Source of the DNA: Paenibacillus sp. CAA11 | GTDB lineage: Bacteria; Bacillota; Bacilli; Paenibacillales; Paenibacillaceae | Assembly: GCF_003060825.1 (NCBI RefSeq) | Contig: NZ_CP028922.1 | Span: forward strand, 2,835,001 to 2,899,000 | Length of the DNA: 64,000 nucleotides | Direction: 5' to 3' | Part shown: piece after piece, positions 1 to 8,447 of the stretch | Numbering within the stretch: position 1 is the first letter of the stretch | Layout of the letters: each line of letters opens with the position of its first letter | Program-made: the position numbers and the translations under genes | The notes under the pieces: model-generated | Databases searched by the model: none | Told to the model about the DNA's origin: nothing | Seen by the model: the letters and a program-made list of their open reading frames with translations, nothing else

Positions 1-731
1 ATCTTTGTTCCGGTTAATACCCGAATTCCCCGTTTAACGAGCAGCCGCTGAAGCTCACGCGCCACATCATCATCTTCCGCGGGAAGCAGCTGAGACGCCG
101 CTTCAACGATCGTCACCTCTACCCCAAAATCATGCAGCAGGGATGCCCACTCTACCCCGATAACCCCTCCGCCGACTATCAGCATGGACTTAGGAAGCTG
201 CGTGAGTTCCAAAGCCTCATCGCTGCTAAGGATATATTTGCCATCAGGAACTAGGCCCGGAAGAGTCCGCGGCCGCGAACCTGTTGCTATAATAAGATGA
301 CTTGGAACAATCGTCTCCATCTCACCGTCAGGCAGCTCTACAGCAACTGCTCCGCTCTTTGGAGAGAAGATAGAAGGGCCGGTAACTCTGCCTCTTCCTT
401 GAATTACACGAATTTTATGCTTGCGCATCAAATACTGTACCCCGCTGTGCAATTGATCCACTATAGCCTGCTTGCGCTGCTGTACCTTTGGGAACACCAG
501 GGTCACTCCCTGAGTTTCTATTCCGTAGCTCTCGCTTTCCTTCATCTGCGCATACAGCTCTGCGCTTCGTAGCAGGCTCTTGCTCGGAATGCAGCCTCGA
601 TGCAAACAGGTTCCACCCAGCTTGTCCTGTTCAATTACGACCACATCTTTCCCCAGCTGAGCGGCTCTGATCGCAGCCACATATCCCCCGGTTCCTCCAC
701 CTAATACTGCAACATCACATGTTATCGTCAT
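1..731 (-). CDS. lpdA: Dihydrolipoamide dehydrogenase (E3), N-terminal part, cut by window edge
   Basis: Flavoprotein E3 subunit of 2-oxoacid dehydrogenase complexes; it reoxidises dihydrolipoamide with NAD+. About 243 codons are present. Seen: an N-terminal FAD-binding GGGTGGYVAA motif near residues 11-20, the redox-active disulfide in GGTCLHRGCIPSK (C-x4-C) near residue 40, an ATGSRPR motif, and a second Rossmann glycine motif (IVGGGVIGVE) for NAD. The start is ATG at 731. The 3' end lies before base 1. In B. subtilis the E3 of the branched-chain 2-oxoacid dehydrogenase (lpdV, bkd operon) also lies on this side of spo0A, so membership of a bkd operon is likely but is inference, since the neighbours are outside the window. 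Confidence 0.93.
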   Translation of the reverse strand, partial: MTITCDVAVLGGGTGGYVAAIRAAQLGKDVVVIEQDKLGGTCLHRGCIPSKSLLRSAELYAQMKESESYGIETQGVTLVFPKVQQRKQAIVDQLHSGVQYLMRKHKIRVIQGRGRVTGPSIFSPKSGAVAVELPDGEMETIVPSHLIIATGSRPRTLPGLVPDGKYILSSDEALELTQLPKSMLIVGGGVIGVEWASLLHDFGVEVTIVEAASQLLPAEDDDVARELQRLLVKRGIRVLTGTK

Positions 732-823
732 CTTTCCATCCCTCACCAACGTATACTTAATCCTATGACTATATTGTACCTTGTAATTTCAGCAATACAA
801 CCTCAGCCCTACAAAGGCTTGGG

Positions 824-1036
824 TTATTCATACAAGGCATCCCGCAGCTTGCTGGACATCTTAGGCTGTTGTGAAGATGCTCGCAGCAAAGCCTTTCTCA
901 AACGGGAATTTTCCGCTCTTAAATCGTGAATCTCCTGAAGCATGTCACGAATCACTGTTTGCATATGTTCATCCAATTTGGAAATTTCAGATTCTGTCAT
1001 ATATTCGGAAATTTCACTTGTTTTTTCGTTTCCCAT
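824..1036 (-). CDS. Small coiled-coil protein of unknown function (70 aa)
   Basis: Not recognised. The protein is 70 residues, highly charged and without membrane segments. Residues about 15-52 form a likely helix or coiled coil with hydrophobic heptads, including a stretch MLQEIHDLRAENSRLRKALL. The start ATG at 1036 follows a purine-rich AAAGGAGCCGAG, a good Shine-Dalgarno. It lies upstream of lpdA on the same strand (92-nt gap) and divergent from the chemoreceptor gene. The helical pattern suggests a small dimeric adaptor or regulator, which is speculation. Confidence 0.6.
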   Translation of the reverse strand: MGNEKTSEISEYMTESEISKLDEHMQTVIRDMLQEIHDLRAENSRLRKALLRASSQQPKMSSKLRDALYE

Positions 1037-1176
1037 TACTTTCTCGGCTCCTTTTTAATGCATTCATAAAAATTTTACCATGTTTTATTGCGCAAAACTG
1101 TATGACATTATTGTTTTATAGAATCCAGAACTATATAATCTAGCAATACCACTTAATGAATGGAGACTCGACAAAG

Positions 1177-2007
1177 ATGAACATGCTGGAAGTTCTTATA
1201 CTTGCTGTCCCCTATATCAAGCGCGTCGTGAATGACGATATTATGATCGGGATTACCGATCTGGACAAGTTTCTATACTACGAAAGATCCGAGAAGATCG
1301 ACTTCGGAATTAAGCCGGGCGACCCTATTCCTCTAGAAGATCAGAACCTTCGCGCCGCTTTAAGAGGAGAATACAGCAGTGCCGAGCTGCCTGTTGAGGT
1401 ATATGGTATCCCTATTACAGCTATCGGAATGCCTATTCGTGACGCTGAGGGAAATATTATTGGTGCCCTTGCTACAGCCAAAAGCTATGAGCAGCAGCAG
1501 CAGCTTGAACAGTTCATGCAATCCATGCAGGACATTACAGGTCGTCTGGTAGATATGGTTCAGACCGTGGCAGCCCACTCCGAAGAGCTTTCAGCAACTA
1601 GTGAGCATGTTCTGGAGAATTCCAGACATACTACCCATAACTCGGGTCAAATCTCTAAGACCATAAACATCATCCGCGATATCTCCAATCAGACAGGACT
1701 ATTAGGACTCAATGCAGCGATTGAAGCAGCCCATGCCGGTGATCGTGGTGCCGGATTTGGGGTCGTTGCCAAGGAAGTGCGCAAACTGTCCGAGGAAGCC
1801 AAGAACGCAACCCTGCAAGTCTCTGAAACCCTTGGAGCCATTCAAAATTCTATAGTGCAAATGGAGTCTGACTTCACACAAATCGCTGCTTCTTCTGAAG
1901 AGCAGGCCGAGTTAGTTACAGAATTCATGAATCTGATCGAGCAATTGAATGATACCAGCGATCAAATGAATGCTTTTGTTCAAAAGTTCATTCACCAGGG
2001 GACATAA
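1177..2007 (+). CDS. Soluble methyl-accepting chemotaxis protein (short chemoreceptor)
   Basis: A 276-residue receptor-type signal transducer. The N-terminal ~115 residues look like a small PAS/Cache-like sensor fold. They are followed by a helix and the conserved signalling hairpin tip (NQTGLLGLNAAIEAAHAGDR, then GFGVVAKEVRKLSEEA). There is no transmembrane helix and no HAMP domain, so it should act in the cytosol. The signalling domain is short, comparable to the small soluble receptor YfmS of B. subtilis. The start was set at ATG 1177 because GGAG at 1162-1165 sits 11 nt upstream; an in-frame ATG at 1156 has no ribosome binding site. The ligand is unknown. A small membrane-protein gene follows 29 nt downstream. 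Confidence 0.85.
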   Translation: MNMLEVLILAVPYIKRVVNDDIMIGITDLDKFLYYERSEKIDFGIKPGDPIPLEDQNLRAALRGEYSSAELPVEVYGIPITAIGMPIRDAEGNIIGALATAKSYEQQQQLEQFMQSMQDITGRLVDMVQTVAAHSEELSATSEHVLENSRHTTHNSGQISKTINIIRDISNQTGLLGLNAAIEAAHAGDRGAGFGVVAKEVRKLSEEAKNATLQVSETLGAIQNSIVQMESDFTQIAASSEEQAELVTEFMNLIEQLNDTSDQMNAFVQKFIHQGT

Positions 2008-2036
2008 TATTTTCTTTATTGCTATAGGAGGAAAAA

Positions 2037-2213
2037 ATGAAATACCAAGTTCTGCTTCGTTTTCTTTTGGCTATCGGTTTTTTCACCCTAGCCCCATTTC
2101 TGTATAAGTTCCCATTACTAGTTACTATTGACTCAGCAATAGGTATTTATCTTATAGTCACCGGCGCTTCTAAACTGATGCGGCCCGGTGAACATAAGAA
2201 GAAGGATCAATGA
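2037..2213 (+). CDS. Small hydrophobic membrane protein (58 aa)
   Basis: The 58-codon frame has a strong AGGAGG 7 nt before its ATG, which makes translation very likely. The product has two hydrophobic segments, roughly residues 6-23 (FLLAIGFFTLAPFLY) and 28-46 (LVTIDSAIGIYLIVTGASKL), and a basic tail ending in HKKKDQ. It follows the soluble chemoreceptor by 29 nt and is closed by a terminator, so the two are probably cotranscribed. No family was recognised; a role with the receptor is only suggested by position. Confidence 0.65.
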   Translation: MKYQVLLRFLLAIGFFTLAPFLYKFPLLVTIDSAIGIYLIVTGASKLMRPGEHKKKDQ

Positions 2214-2240
2214 TTCCAGATTAAACATATTTCTCACAAA

Positions 2241-2271
2241 AGAAACGTCGTGCTCTTCGCACGACGTTTCT
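2241..2271. terminator. Bidirectional intrinsic terminator
   Basis: A 13-bp perfect inverted repeat: arms 2241-2253 (AGAAACGTCGTGC) and 2259-2271, with a 5-nt loop. It lies between the convergent 58-aa gene and the zinc-ribbon gene, so it can serve both. Confidence 0.8.
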
Positions 2272-2279
2272 CTATAAGT

Positions 2280-2771
2280 CTAACTTACTGTTGTTTCACG
2301 TTCTACATAATATTTGTTCGTCATGAGATAGGCAGGACCCTTGCTAGTCTCTACCCTACCCTTCTTACTGTCCAAAAAGACGATCTCGTTGCACTTGGTG
2401 CAATACCACTTCGTCCGTTTGAAAGGAGACTCTGTTACATAGGATGTACCGCATTTGCATTCCACTTTAATTAAAATTTGCTCGGACTTCTTGTAGGCAT
2501 CAGAAAGCTCGTTCATCCCTGATTGAGGCTGTACCGGAGATAACGTCTCCTGATAATTCGAATACTTGTTATGTACCTTAAAGTCGGCAACTAGCTCTGG
2601 ATTAAGGCCAAAAAATTCCTTGCCGATTTCGGTGACAAACTTGGATCCGTCTTTATAGCAGTCCATCCATGTCCGAATTTGGTCATTGGACAAAGGTACT
2701 GTACCCTTAATACCGCTGTTCAAGGTGTACGTCATGATGTATAGCGTATCGTTGTGTTTATTAGAGTACAT
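2280..2771 (-). CDS. Hypothetical protein with C-terminal zinc ribbon (163 aa)
   Basis: No family was recognised. The first ~75 residues are mixed and contain a SNDQIRTWMDCYKDG stretch, followed by a low-complexity linker. The last 60 residues carry paired cysteines, CKCGTSYV and WYCTKCNEIVF, spaced like a small zinc ribbon. There is no signal peptide or membrane helix. The ATG at 2771 has AGGAGG 6 nt upstream. It stands alone between two terminators. A nucleic-acid-binding role is possible from the ribbon but is not shown. Confidence 0.7.
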   Translation of the reverse strand: MYSNKHNDTLYIMTYTLNSGIKGTVPLSNDQIRTWMDCYKDGSKFVTEIGKEFFGLNPELVADFKVHNKYSNYQETLSPVQPQSGMNELSDAYKKSEQILIKVECKCGTSYVTESPFKRTKWYCTKCNEIVFLDSKKGRVETSKGPAYLMTNKYYVERETTVS

Positions 2772-3118
2772 TGCAAACCTCCTTTATTCAACAGCTAATG
2801 TACTACAAACTCCATTCGAAATCAAAGTTACTAAGGAATCATTTGTTAATAAGCACCAGTTCTTTAGTCTTGTATGTGAGATACAAATTTGGATTTGAAG
2901 AGGCAAGACAATATTATATATATTGTGTGCATTTAGAAGGGGATTCATGCAGCTTTCCATTTATTTCTGAGGATATGCCTCGCAGCTATGATTGAGGTTT
3001 ATAAAATTTAAATTAAAAACCGCTTCCTATTAGATATGATCAACCTAATAAACAAGCGGTCCAAACATGTTTAATCATGACTCTATTTCAGTTTTTAAAC
3101 TCACTGCTCCTTACCCTT
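2772..3118. other. 347-bp intergenic region between zinc-ribbon gene and spo0A
   Basis: AT-rich and without a credible gene; the plus-strand open frames here lack ribosome binding sites. It should hold the promoter of the zinc-ribbon gene (a weak minus-strand TTGATT-N17-TACATT candidate lies near 2800-2830) and the spo0A terminator at 3017-3060. Confidence 0.5.
3014..3060 (-). terminator. spo0A intrinsic terminator
   Basis: On the minus strand ACCGCTT...AAGCGGT (3054-3060 with 3019-3025) encloses a second pairing TTATTAG/CTAATAG and runs into TTTTTAATTTAAA. It lies 59 nt after the spo0A stop codon. Confidence 0.7.
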
Positions 3119-3925
3119 TCAAGAGACCTTATGCTCGATTCTCAGCTTGTCCGCGACCATCGCGATGAATTCGCTGTTGGTTGGCTTGGACTTGCTGATG
3201 TTGATGGTGTAGCCAAACAAATGGCTGATGGAATCAATGTTACCGCGGGTCCATGCTACTTCAATCGCATGACGGATCGCACGTTCTACGCGGGAAGGTG
3301 TCGTCTTGAATTTTTCGGCAATGGCAGGATACAACGTCTTGGTAATGGCCCCTAAAATTTCGATGTTGTTATACACCATGGTAATCGCCTCACGCAAATA
3401 TTGGTAGCCCTTAATATGAGCCGGAACACCAATTTCATGGATAATCGACGTAATATTTGCATCCAAGTTCTTACCCTTAGCGATTGGGACAACATTGGAC
3501 TTAACCAAGGATGAGAGCGGAGCACTGCCCGTAACATGACTTTGCACACCAACGAGCTGCCGAATCCGGCTCGCCAGAACATCCATGTCAAACGGCTTTA
3601 GAATATAGTAGGAAGCTCCAAGCTGCACGGCGCGTTGAGTAATGTTCTCCTGGCCAAAGGCCGTCAACATAATGATTTTTGGCTGCGTCGGCAAGTGAAG
3701 ATCACGCAGTCTTTCCAATACGCCAAGACCGTCAAGATGCGGCATAATGATGTCTAGAATGAGTACGTCCGGTACTTTACCTGCATTTTCGATGGTTTGA
3801 AGCACTTCTTCCCCATTATACGCAATACCTGAGACAACCATGTCGTCCTGCTCGGAAATATATTCCGCCAGTAAACTCGTGAATTCACGATTATCATCCG
3901 CCAACAAAATCTCAATCTTTTGCAA
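3119..3925 (-). CDS. spo0A: Sporulation master response regulator Spo0A
   Basis: Phosphorylated end point of the sporulation phosphorelay; it activates early sporulation genes and represses transition-state genes by binding 0A boxes. The 268 residues match the family length. The receiver domain (1-125) has the acidic pocket D10/D11, phosphoacceptor D58 in ILDIIMP, T88 in MLTAFG and K110 in ILKPFD. The C-terminal DNA-binding domain carries the characteristic [18 protein letters not shown] recognition region. The start is TTG at 3925, 9 nt after AGGAGG; no in-frame ATG fits better. It sits downstream of spoIVB in the classical order. A sigma-H-like promoter and three 0A boxes lie upstream. Confidence 0.98.
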   Translation of the reverse strand: MQKIEILLADDNREFTSLLAEYISEQDDMVVSGIAYNGEEVLQTIENAGKVPDVLILDIIMPHLDGLGVLERLRDLHLPTQPKIIMLTAFGQENITQRAVQLGASYYILKPFDMDVLASRIRQLVGVQSHVTGSAPLSSLVKSNVVPIAKGKNLDANITSIIHEIGVPAHIKGYQYLREAITMVYNNIEILGAITKTLYPAIAEKFKTTPSRVERAIRHAIEVAWTRGNIDSISHLFGYTINISKSKPTNSEFIAMVADKLRIEHKVS

Positions 3926-3986
3926 TGGTTGCTTCCTCCTTAGAATGTGTAAAAATACGAAAGGTTCTCACCCTTATAGAATACCT

Positions 3987-4013
3987 TTTCGACATGAGGA
4001 AGTAAATTCCTTC
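3987..4013 (-). promoter_or_regulatory. Candidate sigma-H promoter of spo0A
   Basis: On the minus strand GAAGGAATT (4005-4013) and GTCGAAA (3987-3993) are separated by 11 nt. They fit the sigma-H consensus RNAGGAWWW-N11-12-RNNGAAT except for the last base. The site is about 62 nt upstream of the TTG start. B. subtilis spo0A is also driven by sigma-H. Not tested. Confidence 0.55.
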
Positions 4014-4022
4014 TGTCGAAAA
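3988..4022. promoter_or_regulatory. Two 0A boxes flanking the spo0A promoter elements
   Basis: TTCGACAT at 3988-3995 and TGTCGAAAA at 4014-4022 each carry the TGTCGAA core of the Spo0A binding site (consensus TTTGTCRAA) and are in opposite orientation. The first overlaps the sigma-H -10 and the second abuts its -35, which would suit autoregulation by Spo0A~P. Confidence 0.55.
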
Positions 4023-4089
4023 TTATTTTTATTTATTTTTTTCTTAAACTGGTCTATAATAGTTAATTTAATTACATTAATCTATCTAT

Positions 4090-4098
4090 TTCGACAAA
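4090..4098 (-). promoter_or_regulatory. Consensus 0A box upstream of spo0A
   Basis: The minus strand reads TTTGTCGAA, a full match to the 0A-box consensus, about 165 nt upstream of the spo0A start. It shares bases with the T-tract of the spoIVB terminator. Confidence 0.6.
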
Positions 4099-4130
4099 AA
4101 AATCTTAAGGCGTTATCCCGCCTTAAGATT
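4096..4130 (-). terminator. spoIVB intrinsic terminator overlapping the stop codon
   Basis: A 12-bp perfect stem (4119-4130 with 4101-4112), 6-nt loop, then a run of T on the minus strand. The 5' arm is formed by the last codons of spoIVB and the stop codon lies in the loop. Confidence 0.85.
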
Positions 4131-5432
4131 TTGATTTGGGTTTACCATAATCCCTGCGTCCCGCAGCATCCATTCAATAAAGCATCCATACCCCGATTTA
4201 GGATCATTTACAAACACGTGGGTTACAGCTCCGATAAGCTTGCCGTTCTGCAGAATCGGGCTTCCGCTCATCCCTTGAACGATACCGCCTGTCTTCTCAA
4301 TCAGCTTTGGGTCCGTAATTCGGATAACCAGCCCTTTAGTCTCTGGTTCATTCTGTTTCATGGCATGTACGATTTCCACTTTAAACCGTTCCACTCGCTG
4401 ATCATTTACCACGGTTAAAATCTCAGCAGGACCTTCTTTAACTTCTTCTGCAAAGGCAATCGGGATTGGCTCATTGTAAAAACTGTGTTCCGGACTTGTA
4501 TCCATTTTACCGAAAATTCCAAACCTGGTGTTCCGTTCGATATTGCCCAGCACTTTGCCTTCCTTCACAAAGTGTGCTCTCTTCTCTCCAGGTTCCCCAC
4601 TCTCACTTTTCGAGATCGAGGTTACACTGGATTGAACCACCTGCCCGCTTCCCACAACAATGGGGGTTTGCGTGCTCATATCCGTAATGACATGCCCCAA
4701 AGCGCCATAAACCCCTTGGTCCGGCGCATAAAAGGTCAATGTTCCAACCCCTGCTGCAGAATCCCTGATATACAGTCCCAACCGATACTGCTTATCCTTG
4801 GCATCATAGCCGGGCGATAGCTCGGTATGACCTACTTTATCCCCGCGCCGATACGTGATCTTCAAAGGCTTATGGCTAGATCCTGCTTGTTCAACAATTC
4901 GAGTTACTTCCTTGGTATCCTTTAGCTTCACTCCATTGAGGTGGGTAATCCAATCTCCAAGCTCCAGGCCAGCCTTCTCCCCTGGCGAGACTTTCTCTCC
5001 CGCTTCATTGCTAACCTGATGGTGTCCTACTACCAGGATGCCATCTGATTTGACCTTAACCCCAATGGTCTGCCCTCCCGGTATTACCTTAAGATCTGGA
5101 ATAACATGCAGCTTTACTGTTTTGTAAGGCACTCGTCCAAAAAGTTTAACATGAAGGGCTGCATCTCCGGTTGTTAAGGAATGCAATTGCAGTGGTTTCC
5201 CAGGCTCCATTTTCGCTTCGAGGCCCTGCGATCCATTCATGCTCACAACGCCAGGCCGATCCAAAGAGGCTTCGGCTGGAACAGCCAAACGAATTTGAGT
5301 TCCCTGCCCCTCGAACAGACGCAGTTCATTGGGTACCAGTGGATAATGATCGGCGGCCGCAGAAGTCCCCAGATAACAAAAGAAGAACACAAGTAAAAGA
5401 CCGAGGAATCTTGTCTTGAGGTTACGGTTCAA
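4113..5432 (-). CDS. spoIVB: SpoIVB intercompartmental signalling serine protease
   Basis: Forespore-secreted S55-family protease that cleaves SpoIVFA to trigger pro-sigma-K processing in the mother cell. Of 439 residues, 7-25 form an uncleaved or cleavable hydrophobic N-terminal segment and about 105-200 a PDZ domain (GLELGDWITHLNG). The peptidase domain follows, with the catalytic His in YGALGHVITD, Asp in RITDPKL and Ser in GMSGSPI; the Asp-Ser spacing of 15 equals D363/S378 of the B. subtilis enzyme. The start is TTG at 5432, with AAAGGGAG 11 nt upstream. It lies between recN and spo0A, as in other Bacillales. Confidence 0.96.
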   Translation of the reverse strand: MNRNLKTRFLGLLLVFFFCYLGTSAAADHYPLVPNELRLFEGQGTQIRLAVPAEASLDRPGVVSMNGSQGLEAKMEPGKPLQLHSLTTGDAALHVKLFGRVPYKTVKLHVIPDLKVIPGGQTIGVKVKSDGILVVGHHQVSNEAGEKVSPGEKAGLELGDWITHLNGVKLKDTKEVTRIVEQAGSSHKPLKITYRRGDKVGHTELSPGYDAKDKQYRLGLYIRDSAAGVGTLTFYAPDQGVYGALGHVITDMSTQTPIVVGSGQVVQSSVTSISKSESGEPGEKRAHFVKEGKVLGNIERNTRFGIFGKMDTSPEHSFYNEPIPIAFAEEVKEGPAEILTVVNDQRVERFKVEIVHAMKQNEPETKGLVIRITDPKLIEKTGGIVQGMSGSPILQNGKLIGAVTHVFVNDPKSGYGCFIEWMLRDAGIMVNPNQNLKAG

Positions 5433-5496
5433 TGGCTGTCACGCTCCCTTTGCTTCTTTCGCTTGACGAAAAAGGTGGTCGCCAATTGCGTACCTA

Positions 5497-5525
5497 TAAG
5501 ATACCCTCGGTCAGTTCTTTTATGA
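5497..5525 (-). promoter_or_regulatory. Weak candidate forespore (sigma-F/G) promoter of spoIVB
   Basis: On the minus strand TCATA (5521-5525), a 17-nt spacer, and TATCTTA (5497-5503) partly resemble the sigma-G pattern GMATR-N18-CATNMTA. Position and known forespore expression of spoIVB support it; the match itself is modest. Confidence 0.3.
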
Positions 5526-5535
5526 CTGTTAATCA

Positions 5536-7272
5536 TTACTCCGCAACCAGAATGGATTCCTTTTGCCTTCTGGCCAAATTAAGCATCTCCTGGGCGTGAT
5601 GGCGAGTCTTCTCGGTAACCTCCACCCCGCCCAGCATTCGGGCAAGCTCCATAACACGGCCTTCTTCGGACAACGGCTCTACCCGTGTCATGGTTCTTTC
5701 TCCTTCAACGACCTTCTCAATCAAGAACTGTCCATCCGCCATACAAGCCACTTGAGGAAGGTGAGTAATGGAGAACACTTGGCAGTTTGCTGACAGCTTG
5801 TATAATTTCTCTGCAATTGATTGTGCAGCACGCCCGCTCACGCCTGTATCCACTTCGTCGAAGATGAGAACCGGCACTTGGTCGTGTCTAGCAAAGATAC
5901 TCTTTAAGGCCAGCATCATTCTTGAAAGTTCACCGCCGGAAGCGATTTTGCTGAGCGGACGAAGCGGCTCACCAGGATTCGGGGATATCAAGAACTCAGC
6001 TGTATCCATCCCATGACGAGTGAGCCGGACTCTTCTTCCTTTCCATTCAACGCCTGAAGGGTCGTCCATTGGATGCAGATCCACTTTTAGTGAAGTGCGC
6101 TGCATCTGCAAATCACGCAGTTCTCCCTCGATTTGTGCGGCAAGATCAGCTGCGCATTGCCGTCGTTCATGGCTAAGTGCTTCAGCCTTTGTTAGCAGCT
6201 CTTCAAGCAGAGTCTCTCTCTGCTTGCCTAAACGTTCAAGAACCTCATCCTTATTCTCCAGCGTATCCGTCTCCTGGCGGATTTTCTCATAGTAGTCCAA
6301 GATCCCCTCAATACTGTCCCCATATTTGCGTCTGAGTGAGGAGAGAATGTCAAGACGGTCTTCAACCTCCTGAAGACGTCCAGGATTAAATTCAATGCCT
6401 TCACGATAGTCACGCAGAGCAAAAGTAGCATCCTCTAATTGGTAGTAGGCGGATTGCAGCTGTTCCAGAATGGGAGCCACCTTCTTCGGGTCCACATCAC
6501 TGATATCTTCAAGCCGGGAAATCGCTTTGGCGATTGTCTCAAGCCCACGATCGCCGTACAGCAGATCGTAGGCTCCGGAGACCGAATCCATCATCTTCTC
6601 GCTATGGGATAGCTTTACCTTCTCTTCTGAAAGCAATTCATCTTCGCCTATTTTTAGTGAGGCGGCAGCAATTTCTTCTAGTTGAAAGCGATATAAATCA
6701 AGCATTTGAAAGGCTTTCTGACTCGCGTTCCTCAGTTCATTCCACTCTTTATCGACTTTTGTGAACGCCTTATAGGTTTCCAGATAGCTTTGCTTAAGAG
6801 GAAGGATGGACATCGCACCGTATGCATCCAGAAGATCCAAGTGGCGCTCCGGACGCAGGAGGGTCTGATGCTCATGCTGCCCGTGCAAGTTGATCAGCCG
6901 CTCTCCAACTTCTCTAAGCATCGATAAATTAACGAGCTGTCCATTAATACGGGATACGCTCTTCCCCTGCATGCTGATCTCTCTGCGTATAATTAGATGC
7001 TCTGAAGGGCTGGCATCAATCCCGATGCCGCTGAGCGCTTGCCAGCAGGGATGAGCTTCAGGTAAATCAAAGGAGGCCTCCATCTCCGCTTTATCGCATC
7101 CATAACGAATTAAATCAGCGGACCCCCTTGCCCCCGCAAGCAGCCCAAGAGCATCAATAATAATAGATTTACCGGCTCCGGTCTCCCCTGTCAGAACATG
7201 AAATCCCCGGTCAAACGTAATGTCAACACTTTCGACAACCGCCAGGTTTCTTATGGATAAATGGACTAACAC
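5536..7272 (-). CDS. recN: DNA repair protein RecN (SMC-like ATPase)
   Basis: SMC-related ATPase recruited early to double-strand breaks. The 578 residues show the Walker A motif GETGAGKS at 29-36, a long central coiled-coil region (about 150-390), the ABC signature SGGELSRMMLAL, and Walker B VLIFDEVDTGVSG. The N-terminal LSIRNLAVVESVDITF is typical of the family. The start is GTG at 7272 with GGAGG 9 nt upstream; the other candidate starts lie inside the conserved N-terminus. It follows argR with a 16-nt gap and is probably in one transcript with it. The order argR-recN-spoIVB-spo0A is the standard Bacillales arrangement. Confidence 0.97.
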   Translation of the reverse strand: MLVHLSIRNLAVVESVDITFDRGFHVLTGETGAGKSIIIDALGLLAGARGSADLIRYGCDKAEMEASFDLPEAHPCWQALSGIGIDASPSEHLIIRREISMQGKSVSRINGQLVNLSMLREVGERLINLHGQHEHQTLLRPERHLDLLDAYGAMSILPLKQSYLETYKAFTKVDKEWNELRNASQKAFQMLDLYRFQLEEIAAASLKIGEDELLSEEKVKLSHSEKMMDSVSGAYDLLYGDRGLETIAKAISRLEDISDVDPKKVAPILEQLQSAYYQLEDATFALRDYREGIEFNPGRLQEVEDRLDILSSLRRKYGDSIEGILDYYEKIRQETDTLENKDEVLERLGKQRETLLEELLTKAEALSHERRQCAADLAAQIEGELRDLQMQRTSLKVDLHPMDDPSGVEWKGRRVRLTRHGMDTAEFLISPNPGEPLRPLSKIASGGELSRMMLALKSIFARHDQVPVLIFDEVDTGVSGRAAQSIAEKLYKLSANCQVFSITHLPQVACMADGQFLIEKVVEGERTMTRVEPLSEEGRVMELARMLGGVEVTEKTRHHAQEMLNLARRQKESILVAE

Positions 7273-7288
7273 AAGGCAGTTCCTCCCG

Positions 7289-7738
7289 CTACGAAATAAA
7301 TCCCATGATTTGATTCACGATATTTACACTGTTATCTTCTGTACGGCAAATGAGGAGAATCGTATCATCCCCGCAGATGGTTCCCATAATTTCAGACCAT
7401 TCCATGTTATCAAGCAGTACGGCTACAGCGTTGGCTGTACCTGGCAGACACTTGATAACTACAAGATTTCCCGTGTAATCAATATGGACAAAGTTATCTA
7501 CCAGCGCCCGCTTTAACTTCTGTACCGGATTATACCGCTGATCCGTTGGCATGGAGTACTTATACCTTCCATCGTCCATCGGGACCTTGATCAGCAGCAG
7601 CTCCTTAATATCGCGGGATACGGTTGCTTGTGTAACCTGAAAGCCAGCTGCTCTCAAGGCTTCAACCAGCTCATCCTGGGTTTCAATTTCCTGGTGTGTA
7701 ATAATTTCACGAATCTTAATGTGACGTTGACCTTTCAT
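7289..7738 (-). CDS. argR: Arginine repressor ArgR/AhrC
   Basis: Hexameric arginine-responsive regulator that represses biosynthesis and activates catabolism of arginine. At 149 residues it equals B. subtilis AhrC. Residues 1-70 form the winged helix-turn-helix ([20 protein letters not shown], then VSRDIKEL) and 80-149 the oligomerisation and arginine-binding domain, with [11 protein letters not shown] and [12 protein letters not shown]. The ATG at 7738 was chosen because GGAGG lies 5 nt upstream; a GTG four codons earlier would contain this ribosome binding site. Confidence 0.95.
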   Translation of the reverse strand: MKGQRHIKIREIITHQEIETQDELVEALRAAGFQVTQATVSRDIKELLLIKVPMDDGRYKYSMPTDQRYNPVQKLKRALVDNFVHIDYTGNLVVIKCLPGTANAVAVLLDNMEWSEIMGTICGDDTILLICRTEDNSVNIVNQIMGFIS

Positions 7739-7776
7739 ACATGCCTCCACTTGGCGCCCTTGCTTAAAAAATGGCG

Positions 7777-8241
7777 CTATTCATCTTCTTCCGGAATGAA
7801 ATGAATTTGTTTAATCTCCCGTTGATCTGTATCAATATATAACACTCCTGCACAGTTAGGATAAATCAGCAAATAAGGAAGCAGTGCATCTCGCACCCCA
7901 CTGCCTGTCCATTCAAACTTCCAACGGGACCGGGCGGTCTTTACCAGATAATATTCCCCATCCAATCGGGCAACATAATCGATAAACAGGCGGCTGTGCA
8001 TGATTTCCTGATCCACTTCGAAGGCAAGCGGAACTTTCAATTTGCCGCTGATGACTTCATACCCCGCACCTTGCAACAGTTCAACTTCAGGTGTAATCTC
8101 ATAGTCGTCATTCACTTCAAAAGCTGTGCCTGGCTTAAAGGGAGCCGGCTTGCGCAGCCAGCGTACAACTGCTCGGTAAAGCAATAGGATGCATACCAGA
8201 CTAATCAGTAGCATTAACCACTTGTCAGCTGCTCCGCTCAA
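7777..8241 (-). CDS. Membrane-anchored protein of unknown function, degenerate nuclease-like fold possible
   Basis: Not recognised. Of 154 residues, 8-26 form one transmembrane helix ([19 protein letters not shown]), followed by a soluble domain. That domain has the order [12 protein letters not shown], then [21 protein letters not shown], then [14 protein letters not shown]. This resembles the core of PD-(D/E)XK-type folds, but the second acidic residue before the lysine is replaced by L-V, so catalysis is doubtful. The start is TTG at 8241, 6-7 nt after GAGGTGA. It lies between argR and tlyA, where B. subtilis has nothing, and the group II intron is 130 nt upstream of it. Confidence 0.65.
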   Translation of the reverse strand: MSGAADKWLMLLISLVCILLLYRAVVRWLRKPAPFKPGTAFEVNDDYEITPEVELLQGAGYEVISGKLKVPLAFEVDQEIMHSRLFIDYVARLDGEYYLVKTARSRWKFEWTGSGVRDALLPYLLIYPNCAGVLYIDTDQREIKQIHFIPEEDE

Positions 8242-8370
8242 AGCTCATCACCTCACCCTGATACTTCGACAATCAGGGACCAACTCCTGCTATATCTACA
8301 CCTTTGGAATCGGTGCAAAGTGAATTCACCCTTATTATACCCGAACAAAAGTTCGTAAATCAATTATGAA

Positions 8371-8447
8371 ATCGAGTAGGAGGCTATTCATTAGATGAGT
8401 AGCCGACCTCTCACACCACCGTACGTACCGTTCGGTATACGGCGGTT
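8371..8447 (-). ncRNA. Group IIC intron domains V and VI (copy 1)
   Basis: Minus strand: domain V is a hairpin of about 32 nt (8415-8446) with arms ACCGCCGTA/TACGGTGGT, a distal stem TACC/GGTA and a CGC catalytic triad. Domain VI (8371-8413) pairs GGCTA with TAGCC and TCAT with ATGA, and ends CTACTCGAT. The reverse transcriptase stop codon lies immediately before domain V. Confidence 0.85.
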
